A DNA stretch of 64,000 nt from Rhynochetos jubatus (taxonomy: Eukaryota > Chordata > Aves > Eurypygiformes > Rhynochetidae): assembly GCA_027574665.1 (NCBI GenBank), contig CM050656.1:16443501-16507500 (forward strand), read 5' to 3'. This document shows positions 32,581-44,700 of the stretch, in pieces. The position numbers and the translations under genes are program-made. The notes below the pieces were generated by a model that saw only the letters and a program-made list of their open reading frames with translations, ran no database searches and was not told where the DNA came from. How positions within the stretch are numbered: the first letter of the stretch is position 1; each line of letters opens with the position of its first letter.

Positions 32581-35500
32581 AAGTGGATTAACGCGCTTTG
32601 AAGATGAAAGACGCAAAGTATAATGACATAATATCCAACCCAGGCTTAAAATGTGAAAGGAGGGCTCTTAAAAGCAAGCACAGAAGCCTCTCAGAGGTAA
32701 ATATCAACCGATTTAAAAAGAAAAGTGTCTTTCTCACAGAACAATGATTAGTTGGGATACAGGTGACAGAGAGTTAGGCGCTGCTCTTGCACGCAGAGCT
32801 AATGCGGGGAAGGCAGGGCTCCCTACACTGCAGGCAGGCTGCTCGAGCGGGGGCACGAAGCCTCTGCGCTGTGTTGACAGAGCATCAAACGTGAGGGCCC
32901 CGTCCATCCCTGTGACTTGTCACCCTTGCCGAGGCCCCTCTGGATAATGTGATTTTTTCAGGAATCAGACTCAGTTGCTACCCCAACAACTTAAAGGTAC
33001 CAGAAGCTTCATTTCTCTTCAAACTGCAGTTACTCCTTGCAGAACGAGGCTGTGTGTGCTAAAGCTACAAACACCCCAACAGACTGCAACGTAAACAACA
33101 AAACATTTGCCATCCATTTCTTAAATGAGCAGAATTTTTGTACCCAAACTCCCTGAGAAATCCTCTGAAAGCTGTGACTAGGGGTAGTTCACCTGTGCTG
33201 CCCCGCTGGACACCGGCGACATGGGACTCGTTCCAGGGGAGAGCAGGGCACTCAAACCCATGTTCTCTTCTGCTGAGTTTAGCAGGGAGGACAGGGGGGA
33301 TTTCCTTTCCAGTGTGCCATGATCAAATGAAAGAGAAGCTTGCCTATCTGCAGGGTCATCCTAGTTCATTGGCAAGAAATAGTCAACTTTTGCCCAGTTC
33401 TGGGTTTGGTTGCTATGAAGCGGATTGATAGAAGCAGAACTGAAACTGCTGAGAAAACCTTCCTCAACCAAGAACTGTCAATGCCCTTTCAAACAAACAC
33501 AGCACTGCAGGTTTTATATTCACTTAGCAAGAGCTTTACGTGAGTAGCTACTCTTCAGTGGTCTCATCCTGCCGTATTCCATAATTACTCATTATTACTA
33601 TTCACGCACCCTTTCATTTGCCACTAAACCGGAGGAATCATGTGCTGTATCTGACCTGATCCCACCTGTGCTCCCAGTCGTGCCTGCGGTTCCTACCCCC
33701 ATGCAGTGCCTGGGATGGCAAAGGCCCCCCCCCCCCCATGTTTTCATTCCACTTGGGAGCTCATCCCGCCCTCTTTGCTGCACCTTGCACAGGGGCTACC
33801 AGAGCAACTGGCTGCAGGATCAGCTCTCTAAGGGGGGCAGGGTCTTTCCTTTATTCATCCCAACTCCTGCATTCTGTGGGAAGCTTTTCATGCAAATAAA
33901 ACCAAAACTCTGCTTTTTGAGAAGTGTTCAGTCAAGGACTGAAGACATGGATGCACATCGTTTGGGGTTTGGGGTGAGAGGTGGGGGAAAGAAGTGAAGA
34001 TGTGATTAAGAAGTAAAGATGTGGCTATTTATTTGTAGTACATTTGTGTTCAGTCACAAGCAAATAGCGTGACAGTGCTAATCGGGTATAAGTGGATTTG
34101 CTTTTCCTTGGTTCTCAGGAAAATAACTTTCAGTCTGCTCCCACAAATGCCTACGCTCTTGAGAAACTTCCTGTGCACAAGCAGCAGTGAAGACTTTTAT
34201 ACAACTTTAATTGCTAATGCACTCAGCTGGCTTTCTGGAAAGGGCCGAAGCACCTACCCGCTGGGAACTGGCAGGCCGTTTACCGGTAGCTCAACCCCTA
34301 GCATGTCAGTAAACGTACCTGCCAGCGCACGTTTGTCAGAGCTGTGCGCACCCCGAGAGTGTACAGCTTCTGATACGTTTCCAAGCAGTTTGGAAAGGCT
34401 TCATACGTTAATTCTTGGATCAGCTCTTACTGCTGTAACTACTGCTATTCCTCTCCTTTCTCAGTCTTCATTTCAAATGAAGGGGTTGTTGTGACTCCTC
34501 GTGCATGGACAGCTCTTCCCAGCCTTGCTATATAAATCACTTCCTTCTCTTCTCCATGATCTGTCACCAGCTATGGTTTCTCCTGAGATATGTAAGGAAC
34601 ATCACACGCTCAGTGGCAATGCAGGTGGATTACCAGGATCTTCAGTGGTGCCTGTTTCTCTCCTGCCTGTACATTTACACTTCCCACAGATTGAACGTTC
34701 CTCTGGCAAAATGCTTTCCTGCCACTTCTTATCTGCTTTTGGAGATGCCTTTTTTGACCAGCTCGAGACTGTAAATCAACGGGCAAGGCTTGCTTCTCCT
34801 GATGTACTTGAAGGGTTAAGCACAGTCAGGCTGCAATTTTGGTAAAGAGTATAGGGTTGGAAATAATGCCACTCAGTTCTTAGTATTGACATCAATAACA
34901 AATTACTCAAGTACAGCACTCAAGGAAAGTGGCTCAGTTAATTATATTGCAATGAATCCCTTAGACTTGTGCACTGGGAAAACCTGTTTACTGTATCAGG
35001 GACATTAATATGAACCGAGCCATTTAATGACAATATTGAGTACTCTGCAATTTTGTAGAGATTTGTGTTTCTGGCTAATGGTTTGCAACTATTCAGGCTG
35101 CAGCAGTTCTGCAGAGTGCAAGTCTGTTATGAAAAGTAGGATTGGAACATTATCACATGGCTTTATACTTATTTTTTGGTTTTAATACCTATAAAAATAA
35201 CATGCATTTTTATAATTTTAATACATAATTTTATCTATTTAATATAAATTTATATTGTATTATATAAACAATGTATTGGTAAGAGGTGTACAGGTTGACT
35301 GTGAGAATGTTGGACTGAGTTTGGGACCTGTGGTTCTCTACCAGGACAAGGAGCAAGAGGGATTTGGTGGCTAAACAGGACTCCAAACCAGGGCTACCTC
35401 AAATTCCTTCAGGGTACCACCAGCTGTCTGGCACAGCAACAGGAATTTGGTGCCAAATCAGCCCTCCCCTCGCTTGTTAAGAAGCAGAACAAATTTGTCT

Positions 35501-38500
35501 GCAGCAGGTACTGTGCTGCCAAACGGCTGCTGGTCCCTGCACTGGGTTATCTCCTCGAGGCTGAGACATCCACACCACGCGCTGGAGACACCGGTCTGCC
35601 TCCAGCATAGGCATCCCCGGAGTCACCCCTCTCTTAAATCCGCAGGTGGGAGGGAGATTTACACATTCAAACAGGACGGTTGTAAAAAAAAAAAAAATGC
35701 TCTTCACTGTTGCAGGTTTGCTCTTTACAAGTTGCCAAAGCACACTAAAGGAGAGATGCCCATGCTGGGGCTGGAGTACATGTACATGGACACCCTGGCT
35801 CCGGAGTGGCAGCTCAGTAAATACCTCATCAACATGACACAGGGTGCTCTGGGACAAACTCTGCAGCAGCTGTACAAGACGTACGAATCTGAGGCAAGTG
35901 ATGTTTAATTATCATTTTGTTAGCACGTTTACCTGATACTACATGCAAATGAAATGAAACCAGCCAAAATAAGCACATAGAGGTATGGCTGGACCTGACC
36001 AGCTAGATCTACTTAAACATGTCAAGAGGAGCATCCTGACAGCTGGGCAGATTATTTGCAATTTTGGCTACAATTAGAAATTATCCTCGAACTTCTAATT
36101 TCTTGTCAAGTCTTTCACGCACTTAAAAGTATTGCCCATCAAAACAGTGAGTTTTGTACATAGTCCCTTTGGCTGCTTCTCTGCAATTCATGTTGAGCAA
36201 CATCTGAAGCTGTGAGCTGGCTGTGAACTCAGACCAGGGCCAGGGGTGGCTACTACAGACACTCATCCTAAGCCCTGCCGTGTGCATGTGTTTCACACTC
36301 TGTCTCAGGTCAAATCTGGGTTTTGCTCTTCCTCCAGAAATCACTGTGACGGCTTCAGCAGTGATACGCTGCTTGTAAGGCCTTCTTTGTCCCCCACCGT
36401 CAGACAACTCATTTTATAGTACCACAAGACCTGACTATAGTTATTTTTTTTACCATCTTCATGGTATTCTTGGGAGTCTGGGCGTGTCTCTGCATTTCTG
36501 CTGTGGGTTAGTGGTAGGGTGTCATTTATTTATGCATAGAAGAGATTCCCAGAGGTCAGTCAAGTATTGGCAATCTGGTCAACTGTCCTTTTCCAGGTCT
36601 CGCTGTAATTGTAATAAACTGTTTACAAACTCCCTCACTGGGAGGGGAAACATATCCCAACCCTTTTGAAGTCCTCTCTTCAGAGGGAATAAGGTGCGGC
36701 CATATGCAAATGTTTTGCAAAAAAGGTATTAGTTGCTCGTCCTCCGTAAGAACACTCGTCATGTCTATTTTTCCTCAGCGTTTTCACTGGATCTGGTTCC
36801 TAAATCAGAGGCACAAAAAAGAAGTGGGGACAGCTTCTCTGCATGCGAGTGCCCAGTAAACCCATAGAAAACATCTTAGCATATTTGACCTCTTGAGGGA
36901 GGGCTGCTGCAGTGGCTGAGAGAACTTCCACTTTGTATTAGCCAGACCCCTAATGCTCACTCTGCGGTTTTATTTTACTGTAACTTCTGAGGAGACTGTG
37001 TCAGCTGAAGTGGGGAAGGATTAGGCTCATGATGTTCGCATAGAGAAGTCCTGAATTCTTTCCTCTGTTGCCAGTAGATGTTCGCTTAAATGCCTGCCTT
37101 CCACTGAATGTCGAGTTTCAGAAGTTTGTGTTTTCTTGCAGAAGAACAACATAGCATATGCGATATACAACGATGAGGTCCCTGAATCAGGCTCCGATGC
37201 GTGGAAAAGAGGACATACCAAAGGTACAGGGAGAGTCCCAAACTACTGTTTTCTCCTTTCTAAACCTGTGGATGGCATCTACATGTCTGTCTATCTGCAG
37301 ATCTGAAATTCCTGCCTAAATCAAAACTGGAGAATGATTTGCATGGTGCATGGTTTGTTGTATAGTTACATATGCTGCAGCTTCTGTTTTGGTTCGGCCA
37401 TGCCTGAGATGTGGTGAAGAGCTCAGGGTTTATGGACCCTTTGTTTTCAGGAGTTGAAACCCCTATAGCTCCTTCCAGCAAATACAGAGCACATCATCCT
37501 GAGCCTGATTGCAACAGCAGGACAAGATGTGAAGGGAAAAGCACCCTAAACATAAATCCCCCCAAACTCTCTCTGGGGCAAGAAACTGCTGCCAAGATCA
37601 CGGACGCGCTAAAGTAAGCAGTTAAAGTAAAGCAAGGCTTTAAATAGCGTAAACGTCAGTGGAGGTCTAAATGATCCCTTGAGGAAGCAGGTGGGGTTTG
37701 CCCAAGCTCCCATTGAGCTGAAGTTGTTTTGTAGGGCTGTATTTCCACACTGCAGCAATGGAGGTGGCTTGGGAGACGTGCTTGTCCCTGAAGCGCCCCG
37801 CTGCACGGGTAGGCACAGCCCGTCTCTCTGCTGCTTCCCCGCAGAGAATTTGTTCTGGGAAGAAGATGCGGTGTTGACAGGGTCTGTTTCTCCTTATGCA
37901 GTGAATATACGAAGGGAAGGAAAATGAGCAGTGGAGAGACGGTCACAGCCACTAAATTGCCAGATATTTGAAGACAGCATTTGAGCAGAGAAAGTGAAAA
38001 GGTTTTGAAAAGACTTTTTTTCCCACAAGAAGCATGGTGACAGTTCGAGTTAAGCTGCACAGGAGAGCGTTAGTGTGATTTTAATGCACTATTAGTGTCT
38101 CCTATAATCCATTAATCTACTCTGGAGCCAGTTTACTGTAGACAATAGCACACCAAAGTGTGGTGTCTGCAGCAGCGCGTCCAAAGTAGGACACAGCTTT
38201 TCCCCTCTTAATTCATTAGCAATAACTTCTTTTTTTCTTTTGGACAGGGTTTCTCCTCTTGGACAAATCACAAGGCTTCTGGGTGATTCACAGCGTGCCC
38301 CTATTCCCTCCCATCCCTGAGGACGGTTACGGGTATCCAGCTACTGGGAAGTTCTATGGACAGACGGCTATCTGTATAACCTTCAAATATGACCAGTTCA
38401 CAGAAATAGGTATGAATCGCTTCTCCTTAAGAAAGCCTCTGCCCCACCGCACCTCTCTGACTGCTTTCCTTGAGGCTTCACCTCAAAAATTGCTTGTTCT

Positions 38501-40974
38501 TGTTGGTGGTTGTCAGATGGAAACCAAATGGGACTTGGAAACAGCCTTCTTGGCTTCAGTTATGTTTATCTAATGATTTCCTCTGTTAATGTGGGAAATT
38601 CTTTCTTCCACTCTGTTTCCATCTCCCCATGGGGACTACTGGGATAATAATAGTCACAAGTGTGTATCGAGGGTAAACTCTGTCCATGCATACAAAATGC
38701 TTTGGACATGTAAAGTAAGATGTTTATTCATTTTTAATAGTAAAAGCTTGTTCAGCTGCAGTTGTCTGCTGTTGTAAACATGTAAGGCAGCCACTGCTTG
38801 AGCTGGAGGAGTAGCCTTAACACATCAGAAATATGAAGTATAGAATTTCCCCAGATAATACTTTTTGCCACATAAACACCAATACTAAAAATACCCCCCA
38901 CCCTCCAAATCCATACCAGTGAGATTCAGAACAATCTGACAGCGGTATCTGGTCCTGGAATCCTGCAAAGGGACTATCAAAAGGCAAGAAGTCACGCTGC
39001 TATGCTCCTTAACACTTTTCACAAGGTTTTTCACCCTTTCCTCAGCTACAGACCAACAATGTTAATGAAACACATAAGCCGTGCAAATGGCCAGGCTGGC
39101 CACACCCCAGAGCTATCTAAACCAGGCTCCTGTTTGTGGAAGCCCATCTATGCATGTGCTTAGGGAAAGAGGACAAGAAAATGAGGCACAGACACTAATG
39201 CTTTTCCTGTTCCATCCTCCCAGCTTCTGGTAATCTGTGGTTCAGGGATTTCCCAAGCTGGAAAGACTGGAAAGTACTTGATGGACTGGTCTTCCATGAA
39301 CTCATCTAATGATTCCATTTGTTCCCTTGCTCTTTACAGTATCCATTGCAAGGACTTCCACGGTTAAGCTGCTCACTGTACGGAAAAGTCAATTTCTTCT
39401 GCAAATTCAATCCCAGTGCCGAAAGTCAAGCCCTGTTCTCCCTAAAACCAAACTAGACCCTTTGGCAGCTCTTCTGTTTGCATTTGGCTTGGCGACTGTA
39501 ACTGACTGGAAATTGCTCCTGTAAATACGGACAGGCTTGGACATCTGAGCGCTGTGTGACTGCTTAGAGGCTTGAAGATGAGCGTGGGTGGAAGTGGCAG
39601 TGGACTGAGACCACTGGTCAACAGTCCTGCTAAGAATAATGAGGTGTAAGTGGAAAAAACAGAGCATACGCTCCCTGTACTGCAAGGCCAGTCGGAATGC
39701 AAAGCAATTAAACGTCTTTGGTTGCTAAAATAAGACACTTTGACACTGAACTCCCCCAAGACTTAGGCTGTGAAGACTAAGAAGGATTTAGGTGTCCTTT
39801 CCAAGTCAGAACTTCACTGTCTTGATTGCTTCCCTTTAGCCTGTTTCAGTTCTGCATGTGTTCATTTCTTTGGCTTTTTCTCAGACCAGCAGATGCTGAG
39901 TTACAATCCCGGAATCTACAGCTGTTCCATCCCCCACATCTTCCAAGCTGACCTCCCAAATCTGCAGAAGCTCTGTGCAGGGTCCAGGCTGCCCTCGGGC
40001 CCTTTGCGCCACCTTTCCAAACTCCAGTCAGCGCACGGGGAAACCTTCCTGCACTTTGCAAAGTCACACTTGTTCATAGATGGTAAGAGAGCCCGTTGCA
40101 GTCTATCACACATTCTCAAGCAAGTAATAAGTGATTAATATGTTCTTTGAGGGGAAAAAAAGAAGTTCAGCTTCAGAAATAAATGTAACAGCGTGCAGGG
40201 AAAGGTGCCCCGTCATAAAATTCTCTCAGCTCCACAAAACAAAAAGCTGTCTGGTCCTGCAAACACCTTCTTAAGGTGTTCACTAATGGGATTTTCAGGA
40301 AATTTGTATCCTGCTGTTCAGCAGTAACAACAAAGAACAAAAATGTGGTTTGAATCATCTGTTTTTTCATAATGAAGAAGGCTTGAAATTCTTTTTCCTT
40401 TCCTAGTTTTGCTGCTGCAACAGTTTTTCCAGGGGAAGGAGGAAAAGTAAAAATGAACTTTTGAAACCAAAGTCAGAATAAGGAGAGGAGGCAAAATCCC
40501 TTCTGCCCCACTTAATGCATTGGAATGAAACGAGCCCAGCTTAGGTGGTGCTTTTCAGTACCCTCTTAAATGAAGGAACGTGAAAGACTAATTGCCCACC
40601 CCTTGTGTTATTCCACAGATATCTACGTGGCCTGGGTGGCTCAGGAACTGAAGACTGATTTGTTGGCTGAATCCTGGCAGCATTCCGGCCAAAAACTTCC
40701 CTCAAACTGCTCTCTGGACTACCATGTCTACAACATAAACCTCATAGGGACACCATTGAATTCCACCTTTTATTCCATTAACGATCATTCCAAATGGGCT
40801 GTTTCAAGGGAATACAAAGATCAGTGGACCTGCATCGGAGACTTAAACCGCGCTGCCGAGCAAGCTTGGAGAAGTGGTGGGTTCATCTGCACGCAGAACG
40901 AACACATCTACAAAGCCTTCAGACCTTTGGCAGTCCACTATGAAAGCTGCACTGATGCTTCCATGCTGATCTAA
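32050..40974 (+). CDS. DNASE2B: DNASE2B, deoxyribonuclease II beta
   Basis: Six exons (32050-32162, 35716-35893, 37142-37223, 38248-38409, 39885-40082, 40619-40974) join in phase to 362 residues plus stop, about the length of the mammalian protein. It is an acid endonuclease of the DNase II family (phospholipase-D-like fold), known in mammals for degrading nuclear DNA in lens fibre cells. Residues 1 to about 23 are a signal peptide (LALLWLLPSAALRA), followed by the family start ISCRNEDGETVDW. The two catalytic His regions are kept: H139 in WVIHSVP and H301 in DHSKW (300-304). Possible N-glycosylation sites are N77, N274 and N292. The intron after exon 2 appears to use a GC donor. DNASE2A is the main alternative, but synteny and sequence favour DNASE2B. 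Confidence 0.96.
32163..35715 (+). other. DNASE2B intron 1
   Basis: GT-AG intron of about 3.5 kb. It starts in the CpG island and becomes AT-rich near 35.16-35.28 kb. Two adjacent open frames at 34.07-34.85 kb match no known family and lack supporting splice signals. Confidence 0.7.
35716..35893 (+). CDS. DNASE2B: DNASE2B exon 2
   Basis: The acceptor TGTTGCAG ends at 35715. It encodes FALYKLPKHTKGEMPMLGLE through LQQLYKTYESE, ending in phase 0. The following bases are GCAAGT, a consensus GC-type donor. A GT seven bases further on would break the frame with exon 3. Confidence 0.93.
35894..37141 (+). other. DNASE2B intron 2, probable GC-AG intron
   Basis: It begins GCAAGT and ends TTGCAG. No other feature was recognised inside. 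Confidence 0.8.
37142..37223 (+). CDS. DNASE2B: DNASE2B exon 3
   Basis: The acceptor is TTCTTGCAG and the donor GTACAG. It encodes KNNIAYAIYNDEVPE through RGHTK, and ends one base into a Gly codon. It matches the conserved YNDE and GHTKG segments of DNase II. Confidence 0.95.
37224..38247 (+). other. DNASE2B intron 3
   Basis: GT-AG intron of about 1 kb. Nothing else was recognised. Confidence 0.75.
38248..38409 (+). CDS. DNASE2B: DNASE2B exon 4 (first catalytic His)
   Basis: The acceptor is TTGGACAG and the donor GTATGA. It encodes FLLLDKSQGFWVIHSVPLFP and GQTAICITFKYDQFTEI. His139 of HSVP is the first active-site histidine of DNase II enzymes. Confidence 0.95.
38410..39884 (+). other. DNASE2B intron 4
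   Basis: GT-AG intron of about 1.5 kb. No repeat or exon was recognised. Confidence 0.75.
39885..40082 (+). CDS. DNASE2B: DNASE2B exon 5
   Basis: The acceptor is TTTTTCTCAG and the donor GTAAGA. It encodes QQMLSYNPGIYSCSIPHIF through FAKSHLFID, with the conserved paired cysteines of this region. Confidence 0.95.
40083..40618 (+). other. DNASE2B intron 5
   Basis: GT-AG intron of 536 bp. Nothing else was recognised. Confidence 0.75.
40619..40974 (+). CDS. DNASE2B: DNASE2B exon 6 (second catalytic His and stop)
   Basis: The acceptor TTATTCCACAG ends at 40618. It encodes IYVAWVAQELKTDLLAESW, LPSNCSLDYHVYNI, the active-site DHSKW and TCIGDLNRAAEQAWRSGGFI, and ends at TAA 40972-40974. Confidence 0.96.
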
Positions 40975-41565
40975 CAAACCCTTCCTCCCAAATGGCACAG
41001 CCCCCTGTCACACAGGAAGTGTAGGAAACGTTCTCCCTTACCCAATGTTTTCGCTCAGAAAAACGGCCCTGTGAGTCGCCAGATGGGTTAGACCTCTGGC
41101 CATCGGCGCCGGGCCGAGCCGCAAGGCTGCCCGGCTGCCCGGCTGCCCGTCCCTGTGTGCGCATCGCCCTGTCCCCGGGGGAACTGGTGAGTGATGTGGG
41201 ACACGGGGTGGGCCGAACAACTGAAACCTGCCTCCTGAGCTGGGTTGTCAGGGCAGTCAGCAAGAGTACCCCAAAACGCCTCAAAATCGCCCTGTGACCA
41301 GGTGCTGTTGAGATCAGTCACAGCATTTCTGCTCAGTTTGAAGAGCTGACAAAATGGGATACAGACAGGGAGAGGAGTAGACCTGTGGACAGGAAGGCTT
41401 CATTTCTACATGACTCATTTTTTAGAGAAGAAAGGAGCTTTAAATCATTTGTAACTAGTAGCTTGGGGGTATTTCTAGTGCTTTCATTCATGTACATGAA
41501 TCTCAGGAACAAATACGTGTGTCCAAAAAATGAATAAGCAAAATAAATTAAGAGCAAAAATGTTT
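40975..41565 (+). other. DNASE2B 3' UTR
   Basis: Sequence follows the stop to just past a consensus AATAAA at 41542-41547. No coding signal is seen. The cleavage site is estimated. Confidence 0.6.
41542..41547 (+). terminator. DNASE2B: DNASE2B poly(A) signal
   Basis: AATAAA lies 568 bp after the stop codon, the first consensus hexamer downstream. It is followed by a TG-rich stretch. Confidence 0.65.
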
Positions 41566-41712
41566 ACTGTTTACAGTCTCCCTCTTCCATCTTTATAGTT
41601 ATTTGTGGTTGGTTATAATGTCTTAGAGCTGCCAAAGGAAAAACTGAGACAATTGGGAAAAAAATGAAAAGTAAAAGAGAAGAAAATATTCTTTAGAGAA
41701 GAAATTTAGAAG

Positions 41713-41745
41713 AAATAACATCTTCTAACTTGGAAGATGTTATTT
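41713..41745. repeat. perfect 13-bp inverted repeat (hairpin)
   Basis: Arms AAATAACATCTTC (41713-41725) and GAAGATGTTATTT (41733-41745) pair exactly around a 7-base loop, just downstream of the DNASE2B poly(A) signal. Confidence 0.85.
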
Positions 41746-44700
41746 TGCCTACATTTTCACACTACAACAAACCCAGCTGTTAATTTTCAATACCTCCAGT
41801 CTCAGGCTTAGGACCTGAAGTTTGCATGGAGTGGCTATAAAGACAAAGCTCATTTGCAAAATCCTGATACATATATTTATAATAAATTTATAAGGTTATA
41901 TCTCACTTGTATTTTTTTCCCTGAATTGCTAATATAAACTCCAGCCTGAAGAGTCGGCTGTCCCGCTAATATTTCTGGTTTGCCATGTTCACAGACCATA
42001 CCATTGATTCTCCACAATAGTGTCTTACAAGGAAGTAGATAAAAAGAAAGAAATGCCCCACAACCGCAAGAAGTTGTCGAAGATTTCCTTCCCTTCTCAC
42101 CCTGAAAAATCAGCCAAACAACAAAGTGTACGAAGTACCAAACAAATTAATTTCAGGAAACATTTGTGCATACTTCTGGAAGAAATAAAATGAATGTATC
42201 TGGGCATCTTAATGAGGAGAATTGTCCGGGAGTAGATTTTATATGTGGTTGATCTGGATTGAAGGCAAACCCAAGTCTCATAGCTCAGTGAAAATAATGT
42301 AGACAGTTTAGATGTTCTGCACAAAACAGGCGTTTTCCTGTTTCCTTAATATGACCAAATGACATCTGATAAAGAATTTGCTTGGTAATGTTTTTCCTCT
42401 GATGCTTGTCAAATTGATTTACATATCTGCTTCTTGTTGTTTTACTAGCTGTGCTCAAGCAACATCTATTTGTGGCAGTGAAAATTGTTCAGAAGGCTGA
42501 GCAGTGGGATGGCAGGGCATTACTCAGATAAGCCAAGATAAAACTCATTTCTCTTGTCCACCTTTGCATGGCGGACGCTACCCAACCTAAGCTGCCTGAA
42601 CCCGTACATCGTGCCCACAGCTTTGCATACGCGTGACCTCGGTGCACAGGAACGGTGGGAAACCCTTCGCCGGAGACGCTGCTGCTGCGGTTCACCATGG
42701 CACACCAGACCTGTGACACAACCTGTAGCTCTTACGGTGGAGGCTCAGCCACAGCATTTGGGTCACAGAGTTCAATAGCAAAGAGTCTGCATCCACCGGC
42801 TGTCACAGCAGTGTTGCCGCAGCCCTGCTCCTCGGGCTAGACGTCAACTGTCCGTCACTTGACTTCAAGTGCTGATTGTTGTTCTTAATCATTTGATGTA
42901 TCGATAGCTGTCGTAAAGCTTCCCAAGACTACTTACAACATTACTCTGTCGTTACACCGAGATTGGTAGCCTCCTTTTCAGCTGATACCGAAGAGGCGTG
43001 AGCAGCAGTGGGAAGATGGAGAGAAATAGTTGTACCATGCGACACCGCAGGCACCTAAATAGCCAGGTTGTGCACACACTCATTTCAGTGGTGTGGCAAT
43101 AAAAAGGCTGCAGTTCTGGTTCTCTCATTTTTTGACTGCAAACAGTTTTAATTCAGCTTTGCTTTCATTTTGAAACTTCCATATTTGTATATACTCGTAT
43201 TTCTACTACACACATTATGAAACATGGGCAGCCTCTTTGTTTCCCAAAAGAGGCTGATAATCAACAAGATAACCATACAGATTTTTAAAAGGTTTGTAAC
43301 TTTGAGGCTTCCTGTGCAAAAGCAAGACTGTTTGTCACTTACTCAGCCTCATATGCCCTCACAGCATGCACTGTGATCAATTGTTGGTGTGAAATACTTA
43401 TTTCTGCATATTTTGTATATGTATTCATAGAGGTTTTAATTTTAAAACGTGCTGTTCTTTTTCAAAATGCCAAACTCTCAACAAATACCTGCCTGTCCCA
43501 GTGACTCTGAGCTGCCTTTGCTGCCCGCTGCGACCCTTTAGACAGGACAGGCCTTCTCCAGAGGAAGGGGACACCTGGTGCTGCCCCCACTGCGGTTTCA
43601 GGGGACCTGCCCAGCAAAGCTGACAGTGCCAAAGGACAGAAGCCTTGGAAGACCCTGGTGTGGAGAGGGGAGAAAGCTGGTGTCTTCTGGAAACCCAGAG
43701 TCTCTCCTCCTTGGCACGCAGGTATGGCTATCCTGACCCTTGGGCTCTGTTCTGGTTAGACTAAATGAGAACGTTTATTATACGTGACAATTGTTTGCCG
43801 AGGGAGTAGGAGAGGCCAAAAGCAGACATTATTAATTCACTAAACATTACTGTACTGCAGCCAAGTTTGTAACAAACACAACAGTAGGGATCATTGTTTG
43901 GTATGAATTGCCTTGTAATAATTTCCACAAGCAGAGACTCGGTCCCAGCATGCCTGACAAGCTCACGCGGGGCAGGAAATGCAAATACAGCCTCTCAAAC
44001 ATGCCTGCCGCTCGCTCACCCACCTCCCACCCTCACCATGGCCGCTGACGGCCCAGAGCAAGGGCACAGCTCCGTCTCCCTGTCACTACACCAGCAAAGC
44101 CCCTGACAACTTTTCCGTAACCCCCTGTCTCCCTGCGGATGCTTCTGTAACATGGGCAATTGTGGATCGTTAGGGTTTGCTGTGTTGGAATTTTACACAG
44201 CCGGTGCGGGAGGTCAAAGGATTAGACATTAGCCTCACTAGGAGAAAAACTTAAAAAGATTTGAAGGCATAAAAACTTAAACCCATGTCAGAGGGCAGCC
44301 TTCACGGTGTCTCCAGGACAAGTGCAGCATACTGGGAGTGATGAGCAGTGTACTGGGGAATTTCTCGAGGACACCTGGGGCTCGGTGCCAGCTGTCTGCC
44401 GGCAACTCGAGGAGGCTCTGGGAGAAATGTCTCTGACTGAGCTGGGAACCTTCCCTTTTCCGAGGCATGCTAACTTAGCCTGGCACTTGGACTTGCCATG
44501 GAGGCTCGCAGGTGTATTCGAACCACAGCAAAGTCTGCTTCAAAGTGGGCTAGACCGCACCTCTTAGAAGTGCAGAAGTCCTGCAAAGCCCAGGAGGTTT
44601 TGGTTGTTTCGCTGTCAGTAAAGCCCATTCTTCAGCTACCCTTGCCCACCCCACACACTGCTCCCCTCCCAGCACACTTGGTGTAGTTTTCTGCTCTCGA

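Noticed and set aside
34069..34845. Two consecutive plus-strand open frames in DNASE2B intron 1
   Set aside because: They have no recognisable homology, poor flanking splice signals and no match to any known DNASE2B exon.
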